Notes: generated from the letters alone by a model not told the origin. 64,000 nucleotides of DNA from Verrucomicrobiaceae bacterium (GCA_027484055.1 JAIXQH010000035.1:1-64000), one strand, 5' to 3'; numbered from the stretch's first letter, positions 20,601-28,917 are shown. Numbers and translations: made by a program.

Positions 20601-22700
20601 GGTAAGCTTGGTTCTTGAAACCGCAGCCCCGCCGTTGGTTTCACGGGTTGCCCATTCCAGCCCGGTAGGTGTGCGCCAGATGCCGGCGTAGCGGGATTTT
20701 ACGCCGGGCCGGGTGCTGCTGGCGATGATCGAGTCCCGCATGACGAGACCAGCTTGCGGACCAGTGGAACCGTCCACTTTTACCACTAGGGAGTGATCGC
20801 CATAGATCGGGGCGGAGATGAATTGGAACGAGTCTTCTGTGGAAGAAGTGGAAATACCGGTGCCTCCTCCGAGGACGCTCCACGCTCCTGAAAGAGCCCC
20901 GGCATTTGCCGGAGGGGCATTGACCATGATCGGAATGGACCATGGGCTGGGGAGAGTTGTGGTGATGGTTTTGGTAGCGGTATAGGAGCCGGAAACAGCC
21001 TTGATGATCGCGGTGCCCGTGCCGATCAGGGCGGGAGCTGTGTAAACGCCATTGGCATCGATCGTGCCGCCACCGCTGGCAACGGACCAGGTAGGGGAAG
21101 CCATCGGGGATGCGTTGCCGGTCGCTAGATCGACGAGGGAGGCACTGCATGCGATAGTTTGCCCGGTCTGGACTTTGTTGGCCGGCGAGGAGACGAGGGG
21201 CGCAAACGGTCCCACGCTCACGTTGGAAAAAATACTGCGTGAAAGGCGCAGATAGTTGTTCTGGTTTCCTCCAATCGCGAGTCCTGCTTTGGCACTCGTC
21301 GCCATGGTGATGGTTTGGGACGTGCCGACTGGAATCCAGCTGACGCCATCGTCCGACGAGTAGGCGGCGGTGAAGGAATTCGAGTTTCTAACAATTCTAA
21401 GTTTGACGGGTGTCTGGATATTGGGAACCGTGACGAGCGTGCTGGCCAAAGCGCCAGCCGTGGTTCTTGACATGAGGACCAAGCTGCTAGTGTTCGGGGA
21501 GACTGAGGCGTTCGCGACATGCAGCAGGGAAATCTGGCGGGAGTTGGCAGCGGTGCTTTCTCGAATCATCACCCCGGCGGTGACGGAGTTGCTGTTGATG
21601 AAAGTGGTGTTCTGGAGCGTGGCAACGACGCCGCCATTTCCTGACAGTGGAGCACTGGCGAATTGGAAATATTCACCGTAGCCTCCAATACCGTAACCAG
21701 CCCCTTTGATCATCCACTCGCCTGTGTTAGAGTTCCATGCACTGGAGCCTGGAAGTTCCGGGGTTCCGACTGGACCTGCTGCCCAATCGGCAGGGATCAC
21801 TGTCGTGGTCGGAGTCACTTCGACGGTGTTCCCGCCTGGAATCACGGATGGGGAATAACCCGCGTCTGGAGTGACGCTTGGGATGGACGAATCGTTCGAG
21901 TAAACTCGGAAGTACTCCAATTCCATATTCGCCGGCCAAGGGGTGGTCGCATCGGGGTTGCCGGGCCACAAGTTGCCAGGATCGTTTCCAACAGTCAGGT
22001 CTATCAGGGCATACATGGGGATGTTGATCCGGTTTGGCTGGGTGAATGTGGGGACACTGTCCACATACCAAGTCACTGTTTCAGGAGTCCAAAGGAAGCC
22101 ATAGGTGTGGAAATTGCCGTCCACGGGGTTGATTCCGGTGTAGGTGAATCCGTCAACACCGTGGGAACTGGCGGCATCTCTGTAGTGGGTGGTTTGGTGG
22201 ACGGTGACTGGGTTTTCTTTTCCAAGCACTTCGAAGATATCGTATTCGCCCGGCCAAGCGCCGTCATCAGTCAATAGCCAGAAGCGGGGCCAGAGGCCCT
22301 TGCCGGGTGGGAGTTTCGCTCTTAGCTCGTAGTAGCCGTAGCGCTGGGTATGCCTATGGGCGGTGGTCAACTGGCCGGACACGTAAGGGAGGCCGTAACT
22401 GTATTTCCCCGCCGGGGTGGGCCTGGCCTGGATCGTCAATGTGCCGCTACCAGAGGAAATGAACGGGTTGTAGGCGGTGAAGCCGCTGGGTGCATAGTTC
22501 GGATCGCAGAACCACTGGGCTTGGTAATCACCGCCGTTGTTCCGCATGCCCCAGAAATCGGCGGTGCTCCAACGGGTGTTGTTGAAGCTGTTGAACTCGT
22601 CGTTAAAAGTCAGGTGGTAGCCTGCGTGGAGCGGGGATGTGAGCAACAGGCAAGAGGCTGCAACGAGCTTTTTGAAAAGGGCAGCAATGAAGTCCTTCAT
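14652..22700 (-). CDS. Giant secreted GH16 enzyme with sixfold modular tail (2682 residues)
   Basis: It has a signal peptide (residues 1-26), then a GH16 domain (~27-300) with catalytic E152-Y-D154-I-F-E157. The rest, over 2300 residues, is built from three alternating modules, each counted six times: a concanavalin-like module ending in FSDL or FSNV, an Ig-like module with the pattern DQFG...WSV.SGGGTI...G.YTAP, and a PKD-like module with GADD.GE..LTYTWS..GP and TTATF. The C-terminal ~150 residues start with DPDGDGVCNLLEYALGG, a calcium-binding thrombospondin-3-like motif common at the ends of secreted verrucomicrobial proteins. The tail probably holds the catalytic domain away from the cell or binds polysaccharide (inference). 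It is the first gene of a three-gene unit preceded by the site at 22840. Confidence 0.9.
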   Translation of the reverse strand: MKDFIAALFKKLVAASCLLLTSPLHAGYHLTFNDEFNSFNNTRWSTADFWGMRNNGGDYQAQWFCDPNYAPSGFTAYNPFISSGSGTLTIQARPTPAGKYSYGLPYVSGQLTTAHRHTQRYGYYELRAKLPPGKGLWPRFWLLTDDGAWPGEYDIFEVLGKENPVTVHQTTHYRDAASSHGVDGFTYTGINPVDGNFHTYGFLWTPETVTWYVDSVPTFTQPNRINIPMYALIDLTVGNDPGNLWPGNPDATTPWPANMELEYFRVYSNDSSIPSVTPDAGYSPSVIPGGNTVEVTPTTTVIPADWAAGPVGTPELPGSSAWNSNTGEWMIKGAGYGIGGYGEYFQFASAPLSGNGGVVATLQNTTFINSNSVTAGVMIRESTAANSRQISLLHVANASVSPNTSSLVLMSRTTAGALASTLVTVPNIQTPVKLRIVRNSNSFTAAYSSDDGVSWIPVGTSQTITMATSAKAGLAIGGNQNNYLRLSRSIFSNVSVGPFAPLVSSPANKVQTGQTIACSASLVDLATGNASPMASPTWSVASGGGTIDANGVYTAPALIGTGTAIIKAVSGSYTATKTITTTLPSPWSIPIMVNAPPANAGALSGAWSVLGGGTGISTSSTEDSFQFISAPIYGDHSLVVKVDGSTGPQAGLVMRDSIIASSTRPGVKSRYAGIWRTPTGLEWATRETNGGAAVSRTKLTSSTMPIWLRLSRSAAGSGTYLFTASYSSNGSTWTTLGTSRTFAMDVSAFSGLAVASGSMTSTTTATFSELAASSGPPTVVTPATATPVIDSTTDLSVLGADDAGEAALTYTWSATGPAPVSFSINGTNESKNTTATFTRSGTYNIFATITDGASLSVLSSVAVNVVASLTTLAITPTAATVGVDGTQQFTASGTDQYGQIVTASPTWSVTSGGGTINATGIYTAPAIVGTGSAVVTAVSGTLSATGTVTIIPSTALPAPWTAADIFATPAGSSAFTGTEWSVTGGGSAGDQYGLSGTGINGSKYSESFHFVSQPVNGDGTLVAKLIDPGSAAQAGLMFRSTTDKSSLCTSLIYSTQFTPSGLAWMSRTSTGGYNLLHATGISITLPVWIKLVRAGNNVTSFRSTNGTTWTQIGGSQTVPMATNYLAGLAVSSGNATTVSTARFSDLVYTPAPNTPPTVATPAAGNPATVTGATSNLSVLGADYSGESPLTYTWTANGPASVTYSVNGTNASKNTTATFSQAGSYTLTATITDAGGLITTSSTVITIGQTATGVSLTPDPTRIVAGKTQQFIASAYDQFGAPMTNQPTIAWSVFSGSGSITNSGVYTAPAATVSETAVVQASALSFFDQSTLTIAPHVTLPSPWTETGIAATPTGEASTGNGDWIVTGGGSGILWSTYTDSFHFVSRPCNGDGSAVVRLIDPGSASEAGLMIRESNNDDAPYAGILYTTQGTTPGFAWITREASGAFSTLQTSTVPISGPVWLKLSRMGDTFSAFYSSDGTTWLPLSPPRTFSMSPFALLGLAVSGGNPNTNATATFSDLSINLGPSVATPAAAAPLVGKSTNLSVLGADDASESALIYTWSSTGPADVSFSTNASNASKNTTATFNAAGQYTLKATIRDVGNLTTSSSVAVEVNQSFTAISLTPSSPSVLASATLQFDATAIDQFGGSMATQPTFIWSVLSGGGTISNTGLFTAPAATVAGSSVVQALAGSSYGTSTISIIPSSTLPAPWTSADISATPAGDSSETNGNWTVTGGGSGLLWSIYSDSFRYVSRPYTGNGTAIVRLTDRGAATQAGLVFRDSTNNNAPYAGIFYTTQGTTPGLAWITREGAIGDFTSLRTPTVPVSIPVWLKLTRVGNTFTAAYSSDGIVWTQVGPARTFTMNASALVGLAVSSGSTNSTATATFSDLSITPSPTVATSITATPNPVNGNTAALAILGADDAGEAALKYTWSATGPAAVAFSANGTNSAKTTTATFTTLGTYNLLARITNAQGLSVTNSLTITVNGLFTTVTKVGTFNPTPAASVNSNGKYTVTGAGTLTVSAATDNFYYYNLQVTGDADLIGRVFSMSNTSSTALGGLMVRGATTNNAVFSGVFTTAASGVQALARTSTPANSIGTTVAGPTRPYWLKVSRRGSTFSTYSSSDGMTWALARTDTITSMPSTAYYGLVAARNSNNSTNAVIFDNVSLQMVGPPTIAIPASASPSAITGTTASLSVQGADDSGESNLTYTWSTSGTPPAAVNFSINGNGPAKTTTATFQKPGNYTFLVTVSDSGGSSTTSGVSATVVQTPATISVTPVLTNIAPGGTQQFAATAYDQFATAMPEQPAMAWSLASGIGTINASGFYNAPAAAGSANVRAAFGSISGTASFTINNASPTVAAAASATSVTSTTLLLGVLGADDADESGLTYNWATIGTPPAAVSFSTNGSNAGKSTTATFTKAGIYNFRATITDSSGATVTSDVSETVSQALTTLSVSPGNATVAIGSSQTFTPAAFDQFSQAMACSVAFSVNGGGTVNSSGVFIAATAGPAFQLTASSGATSTTASIRVNSLFDSWLDTYSSLTESDRTSSADPDGDGVCNLLEYALGGVPNNAANRGCHIAGLEDTNSNGQQELTLTLAVRNTGGSPSFAASAGGLQSTVVDGVKYTIQGSASLIFPSGNVSEVQVPTAMPPLLSGYEYRRFRLVDSEGLSGKGFLRVQIEPTQ

Positions 22701-22839
22701 GATACTTGGAGATGTTGTCCGGCATGATGGGTTCTGACAGAGTCAGTGGCCGGACAGGAGATCGGGATCTATTGGGTTTGATGAGATGTGTCTTTTGTGA
22801 CGTAAACACCACTTGTAATGTCCTTATAGCGTTTAGAAC

Positions 22840-22857
22840 ATGGCCTGATTAGGCCAT
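22840..22857 (-). promoter_or_regulatory. Palindromic operator-like site 3
   Basis: ATGGCCTGATTAGGCCAT, an 18-bp near-palindrome, lies 139 bp upstream of the giant GH16 gene and 88 bp below the end of the next GH16 gene. The long spacing suggests an untranslated leader. Confidence 0.72.
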
Positions 22858-22945
22858 TTCTCAGGGGAAAGCTGCCAAGAAACACACGGCTTCCATGCTT
22901 TTCGAAAGAAGAGGTTCAGGGCCGCTCCATTGCCATGAAAGGATG

Positions 22946-25411
22946 TCAGGGAGTCGGTGCAGGTGATGGAGTCAGGGGTGGGGTTTTGTCGCTGGTGACG
23001 CTGAGGTCGGAGAAAGTGGCATTGACAACCGTTTTCGGGCTACCACTAGCGACGGCGAGTCCGACCTGGGCGGTATCGCTCAGGGATAAGGTCCTAGGGC
23101 TGCCAAGCTGGGTCCACGCGATGCCATCTACGGAGTAAAGCGCCGTAAAGACATCGGACGCACTGCCCGAACGGGTGAGACGCAGCCAAACCGGCGTTGA
23201 GGGCGCGGGGATCTGAGCTGCCGAAATGGCTTTTTTGCCCTCTGATTCCCGCGCGGCAAACTGAAAGCCGGTGGGCGTTACCCAAATACCAGCATAGCGT
23301 CCACGGGCTCCAGCAAAGACGTCTGGCGCTTTGGCTGAGTCACGAATCACCAAGCCCGCTTGGGTGCCACCGGCTGAGAGTAATTTTACAGTTACCGTAT
23401 GGTTTCCACTCACCGGGGAAGACACAAATCGGAATGTATCATGGTTGTTGTCGATGGAAATTCCTTTTCCTCCGCCCACGACGGTCCAGACTCCTGCTGC
23501 ACATCCTGCATCACCCGGAGGTGTGTGGACGAGCGAGGGAAGTGTCCATGAGCTAGGCAGGGTGATTGCGATGGTGTGGGCCACGGAATAGGAGCCAAAC
23601 ACGGCTTTGATGGTTGCCGTCCCAGCTCCGCGCAGTGCTGGGGCAGTATATATGCCACTGTTGTCAATCTTGCCGCCGCCTTCGGCCACTGACCACGTCA
23701 CAGGGCCCGTTGATATCTTTGTGCCCGTCAACTGCTCGAACAACAAAGGGGTGAAGGCAAGGGTCTCGCCCGTAGCCACACTGGTGGCCGCAGCCGTGAG
23801 CGTGGGAGCTGCCCCTCCAACGGTCACGTTGCTAAAAGTACTTCGAGCCAGACGATTATAATTGCCTTGATTTCCAATTACCGTGATGCCTGCAACCACC
23901 TTCTCAGGCAAAGAAAATGTTTGGGGCGTTCCGATCACTTTCCAGGTAGTCCCCCCATCGAGTGAATAAGCGCCAGTAATCGTCACGCCGCTTCGGTTTA
24001 GGATGAGCGTTACAGGCAGCTCTACATCAGGAATCGTGGCTAAAGTTTCCATCTCGCTACCCGTGCTGCTTCGGTATTTGAGCACTAGGCTTTGCATTCG
24101 ATTAGGGTGACGAAGGGACGTTGTATGAAGAAGTGAGATCTCAGGCGAGTTGGTGGTCGTATTCTCACGGATCATCACACCGGAACTGACGTCATTGCTG
24201 TTGATGGCAGTTGTGGTTTGAACCGTCGCAATGATTCCACCGTCTCCAGATTGCGGTTTCCCCGCGAAATGGCGCTGGGCCCCGAAAGCCGAGCTTTTGA
24301 TCATCCATTCACCCGTTATGGGATTCCAGTTGCTGGAACCCTTCATTTCGGGAGAACCGATGTCCCCTGCGGTCCAGTCGGTGGGTAACTGAGCGGTCGT
24401 GGGAGTCGTTTCGACTTTGAGTCCCTCAGGCAGGACCGAAGGGGTATAGCCCACGTCGGGAATAGCACTCGGTATGGACGGATCGTTGGAGTAGACGCGG
24501 AAATAATCCATCTCCAAGTCCGCAGGCCAGACGTTGGATTCGTCAGGATTTCCAGGCCACGTGTTCCCAGGATCCTTTCCCACCACAAGATCAAGCAGGA
24601 CATACATAGGGATATTGATGCGATTGTCCTGCCTCAGAGTGGCGACGCCATCCACATACCACGTCACGCTCTTTGGTTCCCAAAGGAAACCATAAGTATG
24701 ATATTTGCCATCGACCGGATTGATTCCTTCGTAGGAATTCCCGTCGATTCCGTGTTTGGAGACGGCATCCCGATAATGGGTGGTTTGGTGGACTGTGACG
24801 GGCTTCTCTTTCCCAAGAACTTCAAACACATCGTATTCGCCCGGCCAGATGCCGTCATCCGTCAATAGCCAGTAACGGGACCAAAGACCTTTCCCGGGTG
24901 GAAGTTTCGCCCGCAATTCGAAATATCCATAGCGCTGTGTGAACTTGTGTGCGCTGGTCAACTGGCCGGCGACAAAGGGCTGATCCTTGGAATTGGGCGG
25001 AGCACCAGCGTAGGCATTGTTCGGTGTGGGCTCGGCGCGAATACTCAGAATGCCGTTTTTGCAAAGGAATGGGTTGTAAGGCTTCTTCGCAGGATCTTTG
25101 GGAATGTAAGAAGGGTCAGAGAACCACTGGCCTTGATAATCGCCCGGATTGTTTCGCATGCCCCAGAAGTCGGAGGTTTGCCAACGCTTGCTGTTGTAGC
25201 TGTTGAACTCGTCGTCGAAGGTCAGGTGGTAATCCGCTTTTAGCGGTGACGCCAACAGCAGGCTGGCGGCAACCATGAGCTTGGGGCTAAGGAAAACTCC
25301 GCGGTCTGTCGCGGTCTTCTCCCCATTTTGTAGGGCATCGCTCAATGATAAAGACGGGCGGAAGGTCTGGCAGGATCGAATCACTGGGCTGATTATAGCG
25401 GGACTTGTCAT
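22946..25411 (-). CDS. Secreted GH16 enzyme with beta-sandwich/Ig tail
   Basis: About 821 residues from the ATG at 25411. The GH16 catalytic motif is E192-Y-D194-V-F-E197, inside a domain very similar to the other two GH16 enzymes (shared GYFELRAKLPPGKGLW and VHQTTHYRDA blocks). Two concanavalin-like modules and an Ig-like module follow, and it ends in a Pro/Thr-rich tail with no further domain. The hydrophobic signal segment (LMVAASLLLASPLKA) lies at residues ~45-59, unusually deep. The true start may therefore be downstream, for example the ATG at 25276; the open frame also extends to a TTG at 25492. It has its own operator-like site at 25534, so it is probably transcribed separately from the unit downstream. 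Confidence 0.86.
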   Translation of the reverse strand: MTSPAIISPVIRSCQTFRPSLSLSDALQNGEKTATDRGVFLSPKLMVAASLLLASPLKADYHLTFDDEFNSYNSKRWQTSDFWGMRNNPGDYQGQWFSDPSYIPKDPAKKPYNPFLCKNGILSIRAEPTPNNAYAGAPPNSKDQPFVAGQLTSAHKFTQRYGYFELRAKLPPGKGLWSRYWLLTDDGIWPGEYDVFEVLGKEKPVTVHQTTHYRDAVSKHGIDGNSYEGINPVDGKYHTYGFLWEPKSVTWYVDGVATLRQDNRINIPMYVLLDLVVGKDPGNTWPGNPDESNVWPADLEMDYFRVYSNDPSIPSAIPDVGYTPSVLPEGLKVETTPTTAQLPTDWTAGDIGSPEMKGSSNWNPITGEWMIKSSAFGAQRHFAGKPQSGDGGIIATVQTTTAINSNDVSSGVMIRENTTTNSPEISLLHTTSLRHPNRMQSLVLKYRSSTGSEMETLATIPDVELPVTLILNRSGVTITGAYSLDGGTTWKVIGTPQTFSLPEKVVAGITVIGNQGNYNRLARSTFSNVTVGGAAPTLTAAATSVATGETLAFTPLLFEQLTGTKISTGPVTWSVAEGGGKIDNSGIYTAPALRGAGTATIKAVFGSYSVAHTIAITLPSSWTLPSLVHTPPGDAGCAAGVWTVVGGGKGISIDNNHDTFRFVSSPVSGNHTVTVKLLSAGGTQAGLVIRDSAKAPDVFAGARGRYAGIWVTPTGFQFAARESEGKKAISAAQIPAPSTPVWLRLTRSGSASDVFTALYSVDGIAWTQLGSPRTLSLSDTAQVGLAVASGSPKTVVNATFSDLSVTSDKTPPLTPSPAPTP

Positions 25412-25533
25412 GATTGAAGTGAATTCCAATTGCCCGTGCGGGCGGGGGATAATTTTACTGAAAAAACGGTTTGATGGAGAGCGGTGATTCAAAGATTAAT
25501 GCAGATACTCGCACCGTGTAAGTGATTCGTAGT

Positions 25534-25551
25534 ATGCCCCGAACGGGCCAT
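25534..25551 (-). promoter_or_regulatory. Palindromic operator-like site 4
   Basis: ATGCCCCGAACGGGCCAT is a variant of the shared 18-bp element, 122 bp upstream of the chosen GH16 start at 25411. On the coding strand it runs into CATACT, a plausible -10 box, as at the sites near 32490 and 39549. Confidence 0.68.
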
Positions 25552-25715
25552 TTTCTACCTGGTTTCGATTGCCGACGGCTGGTTGGCAGGTGATGGGGTC
25601 GCAACTTTGCTTGTCACCATTCGGATATCGACTGCTACTTACCATTCAAACTTTTGATTAGATCGACCTCTTCCTGCTTGTAGGGCTTCCCTTCCAACTA
25701 AAGAATGTCATGCAA

Positions 25716-26809
25716 TCAAACCGCCAGCTCGGATCTGTCGCTGACAACTTCGGCCCAGGTATATTTTGTATTCGTTTTTTCGGTAAGAAGCCCCCAATTC
25801 ACCGCGCCGATGTTCTGCTTTATAAGCAGCGGAGTCATGTTGATGAACAAGCTGTTGTATTTGCGAGCAAGGTATTCTGTGCAGACAAAGGGACGATCGT
25901 ATGGTTTTAAATAATCAATAATTTTTTTGATGCTCATCGGGGCCGTCGTAATTGTGGTAGGTAATGATGTCAGAATTCTCTATTTAGAACGCCCTGATAT
26001 CGGTAATTGCGTCATTTTCCTTTCCGTTGTAAGCTGATGAGGACAGTGGTTGGGATGGACGGACTTCTCATCCTCATTCAAATACTTTTTCAATAGTTGA
26101 ATTGATTTATCATTATAACCCGAGTTTCTAGGTTATTGTACAAGTACAACATCACCATTATTTGATCGTCTTTAAAAGTCGTGATGACATCTTTCACATA
26201 ATTATCTAGTGTATTGATGATTGTGGTATTGGTGAACAACAGGTCACCTGGATCGCGCATCCAGCCCGAGTTATGCCCCCTACCCCTCGGTTTTGGACTA
26301 GGCTGTTTTCCAGTCGCATAGTTGGGATTCCAACAGTCGTCAGAATATACAAAAATCGTCTTGATACCATGTTTTCGGCAAGATTCAAATATGTATTCAG
26401 CCGTTTCTTGAAACCATTCTTGTCCACCTGACATGCCACGTGGTGCAGGTAAACACGCATGACATTCATTCCAAGTGCTTCCGTCCAACGTAATTCGCGG
26501 TTGATGGTCGCTGCGTCAAACGTTCCAGCCTGCCATGTTTCCAGCTGATTGATTGCCGTGCTTGGGTTGAAATTACTTTCACAAAGCCACCCGTTCTTCT
26601 TACCCATTGCAGTGCATGAGCTTCGCTCCAGCGTGTGGAAACTATCTGATTTACTTGTGTGGCAGTGCCGGATGGCGGGGAAACTGGGGGCATCTGCTCC
26701 ACCTGCGGCTTGAGTTTACCCGAAACTATGTTATCTCCTCGTTAACAGTTTGTGAGGTTGCGACCGCCGACAATAAGACGATTGCCGAAAGATATACTGG
26801 TCTATTCAT
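25716..26809 (-). pseudogene. Frameshifted GH5-like (cellulase/mannanase type) enzyme
   Basis: Pieces of one secreted TIM-barrel hydrolase appear in order but in changing frames. There is a signal peptide from the ATG at 26809 (MNRPVYLSAIVLLSAVATSQ); TRWSEAHALQWV; GWLCESNFNPSTAINQLETW with ELRWTEALGMNVMRVYLHH; HGIKTIFVYSDDCWNPNYATG followed by HNSGWMRDPG and YVKDVITTFKDD; and a C-terminal part with DRPFVCTEYLARKYNS and GAVNWGLL. At least four frame changes are needed, and the segment around 25940-26090 that should hold the catalytic acid/base region seems deleted. It starts 33 bp after DhaL on the same strand, so it was probably the last gene of that operon. The AT content is higher than in its neighbours. 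Confidence 0.75.
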
Positions 26810-26842
26810 AACTGTATTAATTTTCGACAGTGCTGTTAAGGT

Positions 26843-27484
26843 TTATCCATGAAGGATTGCCCGGATTGCAGTGTGCATCGATTCCATGATGATAAAGCTG
26901 GAAGCCGCCCCTGCATCCAGAACTCCGCGGGAACGCTCACCGAGACGGGCGGAGCGTCCGACCTGGGCGATCATTTCTTTCGTGGAGTCTCTGCCGATCC
27001 CGGCGGCCTTGATGCTTGCTGCTAAGGCCGAGTCGAAATCAGAGCTTGAGATCACTTCAGCCTCAAATGCGGCGCATGCGGGTTCCAAGGTATCGACCAG
27101 AGTCTTGTCACCTACTTTTGCACCTCCGATTTCCTTCACTGAAGCGGTCGCCGCTTTGAGCATTCCAAGATATTCAACCGCATCGATCCGCTCCAGATTT
27201 CTGGATTGCCGCCAAAGTGTTTTGAAAAACGAGCCATACAAGGGGCCCATGGAGCCGCCGATGTCGTCCATGAGTGCCTCCGCGATGATCTTGCAGGCAT
27301 CCGAATAACCATGCTGGGCTTCGATACGTTCTCCAGCCATGGAGAAGCCTTTGTTCATATTGACGCCATGATCACCATCGCCGATCTCTCCATCCACCGC
27401 TCCGAGGTAATCCTTGTTTTCTTGGATCGATTTAATCACCAGACTCAAGACGACCGCGCCTTCTGAATTTATGAAATATTGCAT
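26843..27484 (-). CDS. dhaL: Dihydroxyacetone kinase-type ATP-binding subunit DhaL
   Basis: 213 residues, the usual DhaL length. The metal/nucleotide motif GEIGDGDHGVNMNKG lies at ~32-46; GGSMGPLYGSFF and DAGAASSF complete the all-alpha barrel that binds ATP or ADP. DhaL supplies phosphate to a ketose held covalently by DhaK. No DhaM or other phosphotransferase component is nearby, so an ATP-dependent reaction is more likely than a PTS-dependent one. It lies 28 bp downstream of DhaK. In this setting the substrate may be a tetrulose or other short ketose rather than dihydroxyacetone, because an RpiB-type isomerase is in the same operon. Confidence 0.87.
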   Translation of the reverse strand: MQYFINSEGAVVLSLVIKSIQENKDYLGAVDGEIGDGDHGVNMNKGFSMAGERIEAQHGYSDACKIIAEALMDDIGGSMGPLYGSFFKTLWRQSRNLERIDAVEYLGMLKAATASVKEIGGAKVGDKTLVDTLEPACAAFEAEVISSSDFDSALAASIKAAGIGRDSTKEMIAQVGRSARLGERSRGVLDAGAASSFIIMESMHTAIRAILHG

Positions 27485-27512
27485 GATGCTTCTTAATAGG
27501 GAGGAGAGCGGA

Positions 27513-28514
27513 TCAAAATTGTTTGAGTCCTATCGAATTGCACGGCAGATCGATCAAATTTTTTAACTCATCATCCAGTTTCATCACGGTCAGAGTGACG
27601 CCCATCATGTCTAGCGATGTGAAGTAGTTGCCCACATAGGAACGGTGGATGCTGATCTGGCTCGCCTTGAGAATTTGACTTACTTTTCTATAAAATACAT
27701 AAAGTTCACTCACGGGTGTTGCTCCAAGTCCGGAAACCAATACGGCCACCTCACATCCTGACTCAAATGGTAGATCAGGCAGGATCAAATCCAGGCACAT
27801 CGCAGCCATTTCATCTGCGGTTTGAATCTCGGTAATCTTCAGGCCGGGCTCGCCATGATGCCCAATTCCAAGTTCCATGGTGCCCGGCTCGATATGGAAG
27901 TTAGGTTTGCCCACGGCTGGAATCGTGCATGAACTCAGGCCAATCCCGACACTCCGGGTATGATCAATTGCCTTCTGGGCGGCGGCGATCACCTCGTCTA
28001 GATTGCCCCCCAAGGCAGCTTTCGCGCCACCGACTTTCCACATGAATACCTCGCCCGCGACGCCTCTACGTTTTTCCGGCTGAGACTTGGGTGCTGAGGC
28101 GACATCATCATTCGCCACGACCGTTTTCACCGTGATTCCATCATCTTCGGCATCGGCACGAGCCATCTTGACGTTCATGTTGTCGCCCGAATAATTTCCA
28201 TAAAGAACCGCCACGCCATGTCCTGAGTCAGCGGCCTTGATGGCATCGCGAAATGACTTCGCGGTGGGAGAGGAGAAAATCTCACCTGCGGCGACTGCAT
28301 CTAGCATGTTCTCACCGATATAACCGATGAACGCCGGCTTGTGTCCCGATCCACCGCCGGTGATCACTCCGACCTTGCCGGGAACTGGGGCCTTGATATA
28401 CTTCAGCACCCTAGGATTTGAGGGGAGTTGTCGCACTAGATCAGAATGGACTTCGACAAAGCCCTCTAGCATCTCATTCACGAGATCGTCTGGATTATTT
28501 ACAATGCGTTGCAT
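27513..28514 (-). CDS. dhaK: Dihydroxyacetone kinase-type substrate-binding subunit DhaK
   Basis: 333 residues from the ATG at 28514 (MQRIVNNPDDLVNEMLEGF), the standard DhaK start; the open frame runs further up into the cupin gene but that part is not DhaK-like. Motifs are GGGSGHKPAFIGYIG (~50-65), YGNYSGDNMN, and GIGHHGEPG, whose second His is the residue that binds the ketose as a hemiaminal in the family. Unlike the single-chain eukaryotic kinase, it ends after the K domain and pairs with the DhaL gene 28 bp downstream. Related kinases in mycobacteria phosphorylate erythrulose and work with RpiB-type isomerases, which is the closest precedent for this operon. Confidence 0.88.
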   Translation of the reverse strand: MQRIVNNPDDLVNEMLEGFVEVHSDLVRQLPSNPRVLKYIKAPVPGKVGVITGGGSGHKPAFIGYIGENMLDAVAAGEIFSSPTAKSFRDAIKAADSGHGVAVLYGNYSGDNMNVKMARADAEDDGITVKTVVANDDVASAPKSQPEKRRGVAGEVFMWKVGGAKAALGGNLDEVIAAAQKAIDHTRSVGIGLSSCTIPAVGKPNFHIEPGTMELGIGHHGEPGLKITEIQTADEMAAMCLDLILPDLPFESGCEVAVLVSGLGATPVSELYVFYRKVSQILKASQISIHRSYVGNYFTSLDMMGVTLTVMKLDDELKNLIDLPCNSIGLKQF

Positions 28515-28533
28515 AGATTTATGATTAAAACTC

Positions 28534-28917
28534 TTAGTCAGGAAACGTGACTCCCTCATGCAGCACATAATCCGCAAAGGTAGCGGCGGGAGCAAAGAAG
28601 CAAGCGACCTCCATGACTTCATCCCCCGAATTTCTGAGCATGTGAATGCATCCAGGTGAGAACAGGACTGCGGATCCTTTGCGGATGTCGAAGACCTCGC
28701 CATCGATGTAGGCTTTTCCGGAGCCACTCAGCAGGAAAACCACCTCTTCGTGATTGGGATGCGAGTGGGCAGGTTTGACCGTATTGCCGGGTTGGATCTT
28801 GACCACGTTCATGGAGAAACCTTTGGCCGCGTCCATGTCGGGGGTGTAAAGCCATTTGAGCGCGCGCCCTGGCATTTCCTTGGCCTCGATTTCGTCCTCG
28901 TTGATGATCATGCTCAT
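28534..28917 (-). CDS. Small single-domain cupin
   Basis: 127 residues, no signal peptide, one cupin barrel. The metal-binding motif is HSHPNHEEVVFLLSGSG (two His plus a Glu), and the second motif has PGCIHMLRNSGD. Such proteins are sugar or sugar-phosphate isomerases, epimerases, lyases or ligand sensors, and the sequence does not choose between them. It lies 19 bp before DhaK and 34 bp after the FG-GAP propeller gene, so it is part of the operon and probably acts in the same cytoplasmic pathway. Confidence 0.82.
   Translation of the reverse strand: MSMIINEDEIEAKEMPGRALKWLYTPDMDAAKGFSMNVVKIQPGNTVKPAHSHPNHEEVVFLLSGSGKAYIDGEVFDIRKGSAVLFSPGCIHMLRNSGDEVMEVACFFAPAATFADYVLHEGVTFPD

Noticed and set aside
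14652-22700. Tandem DNA repeat or CRISPR-like array in the giant GH16 gene
   Set aside because: The repetition is at protein-module level (about 90-190 residues) with variable DNA sequence; no short direct repeats with regular spacers.
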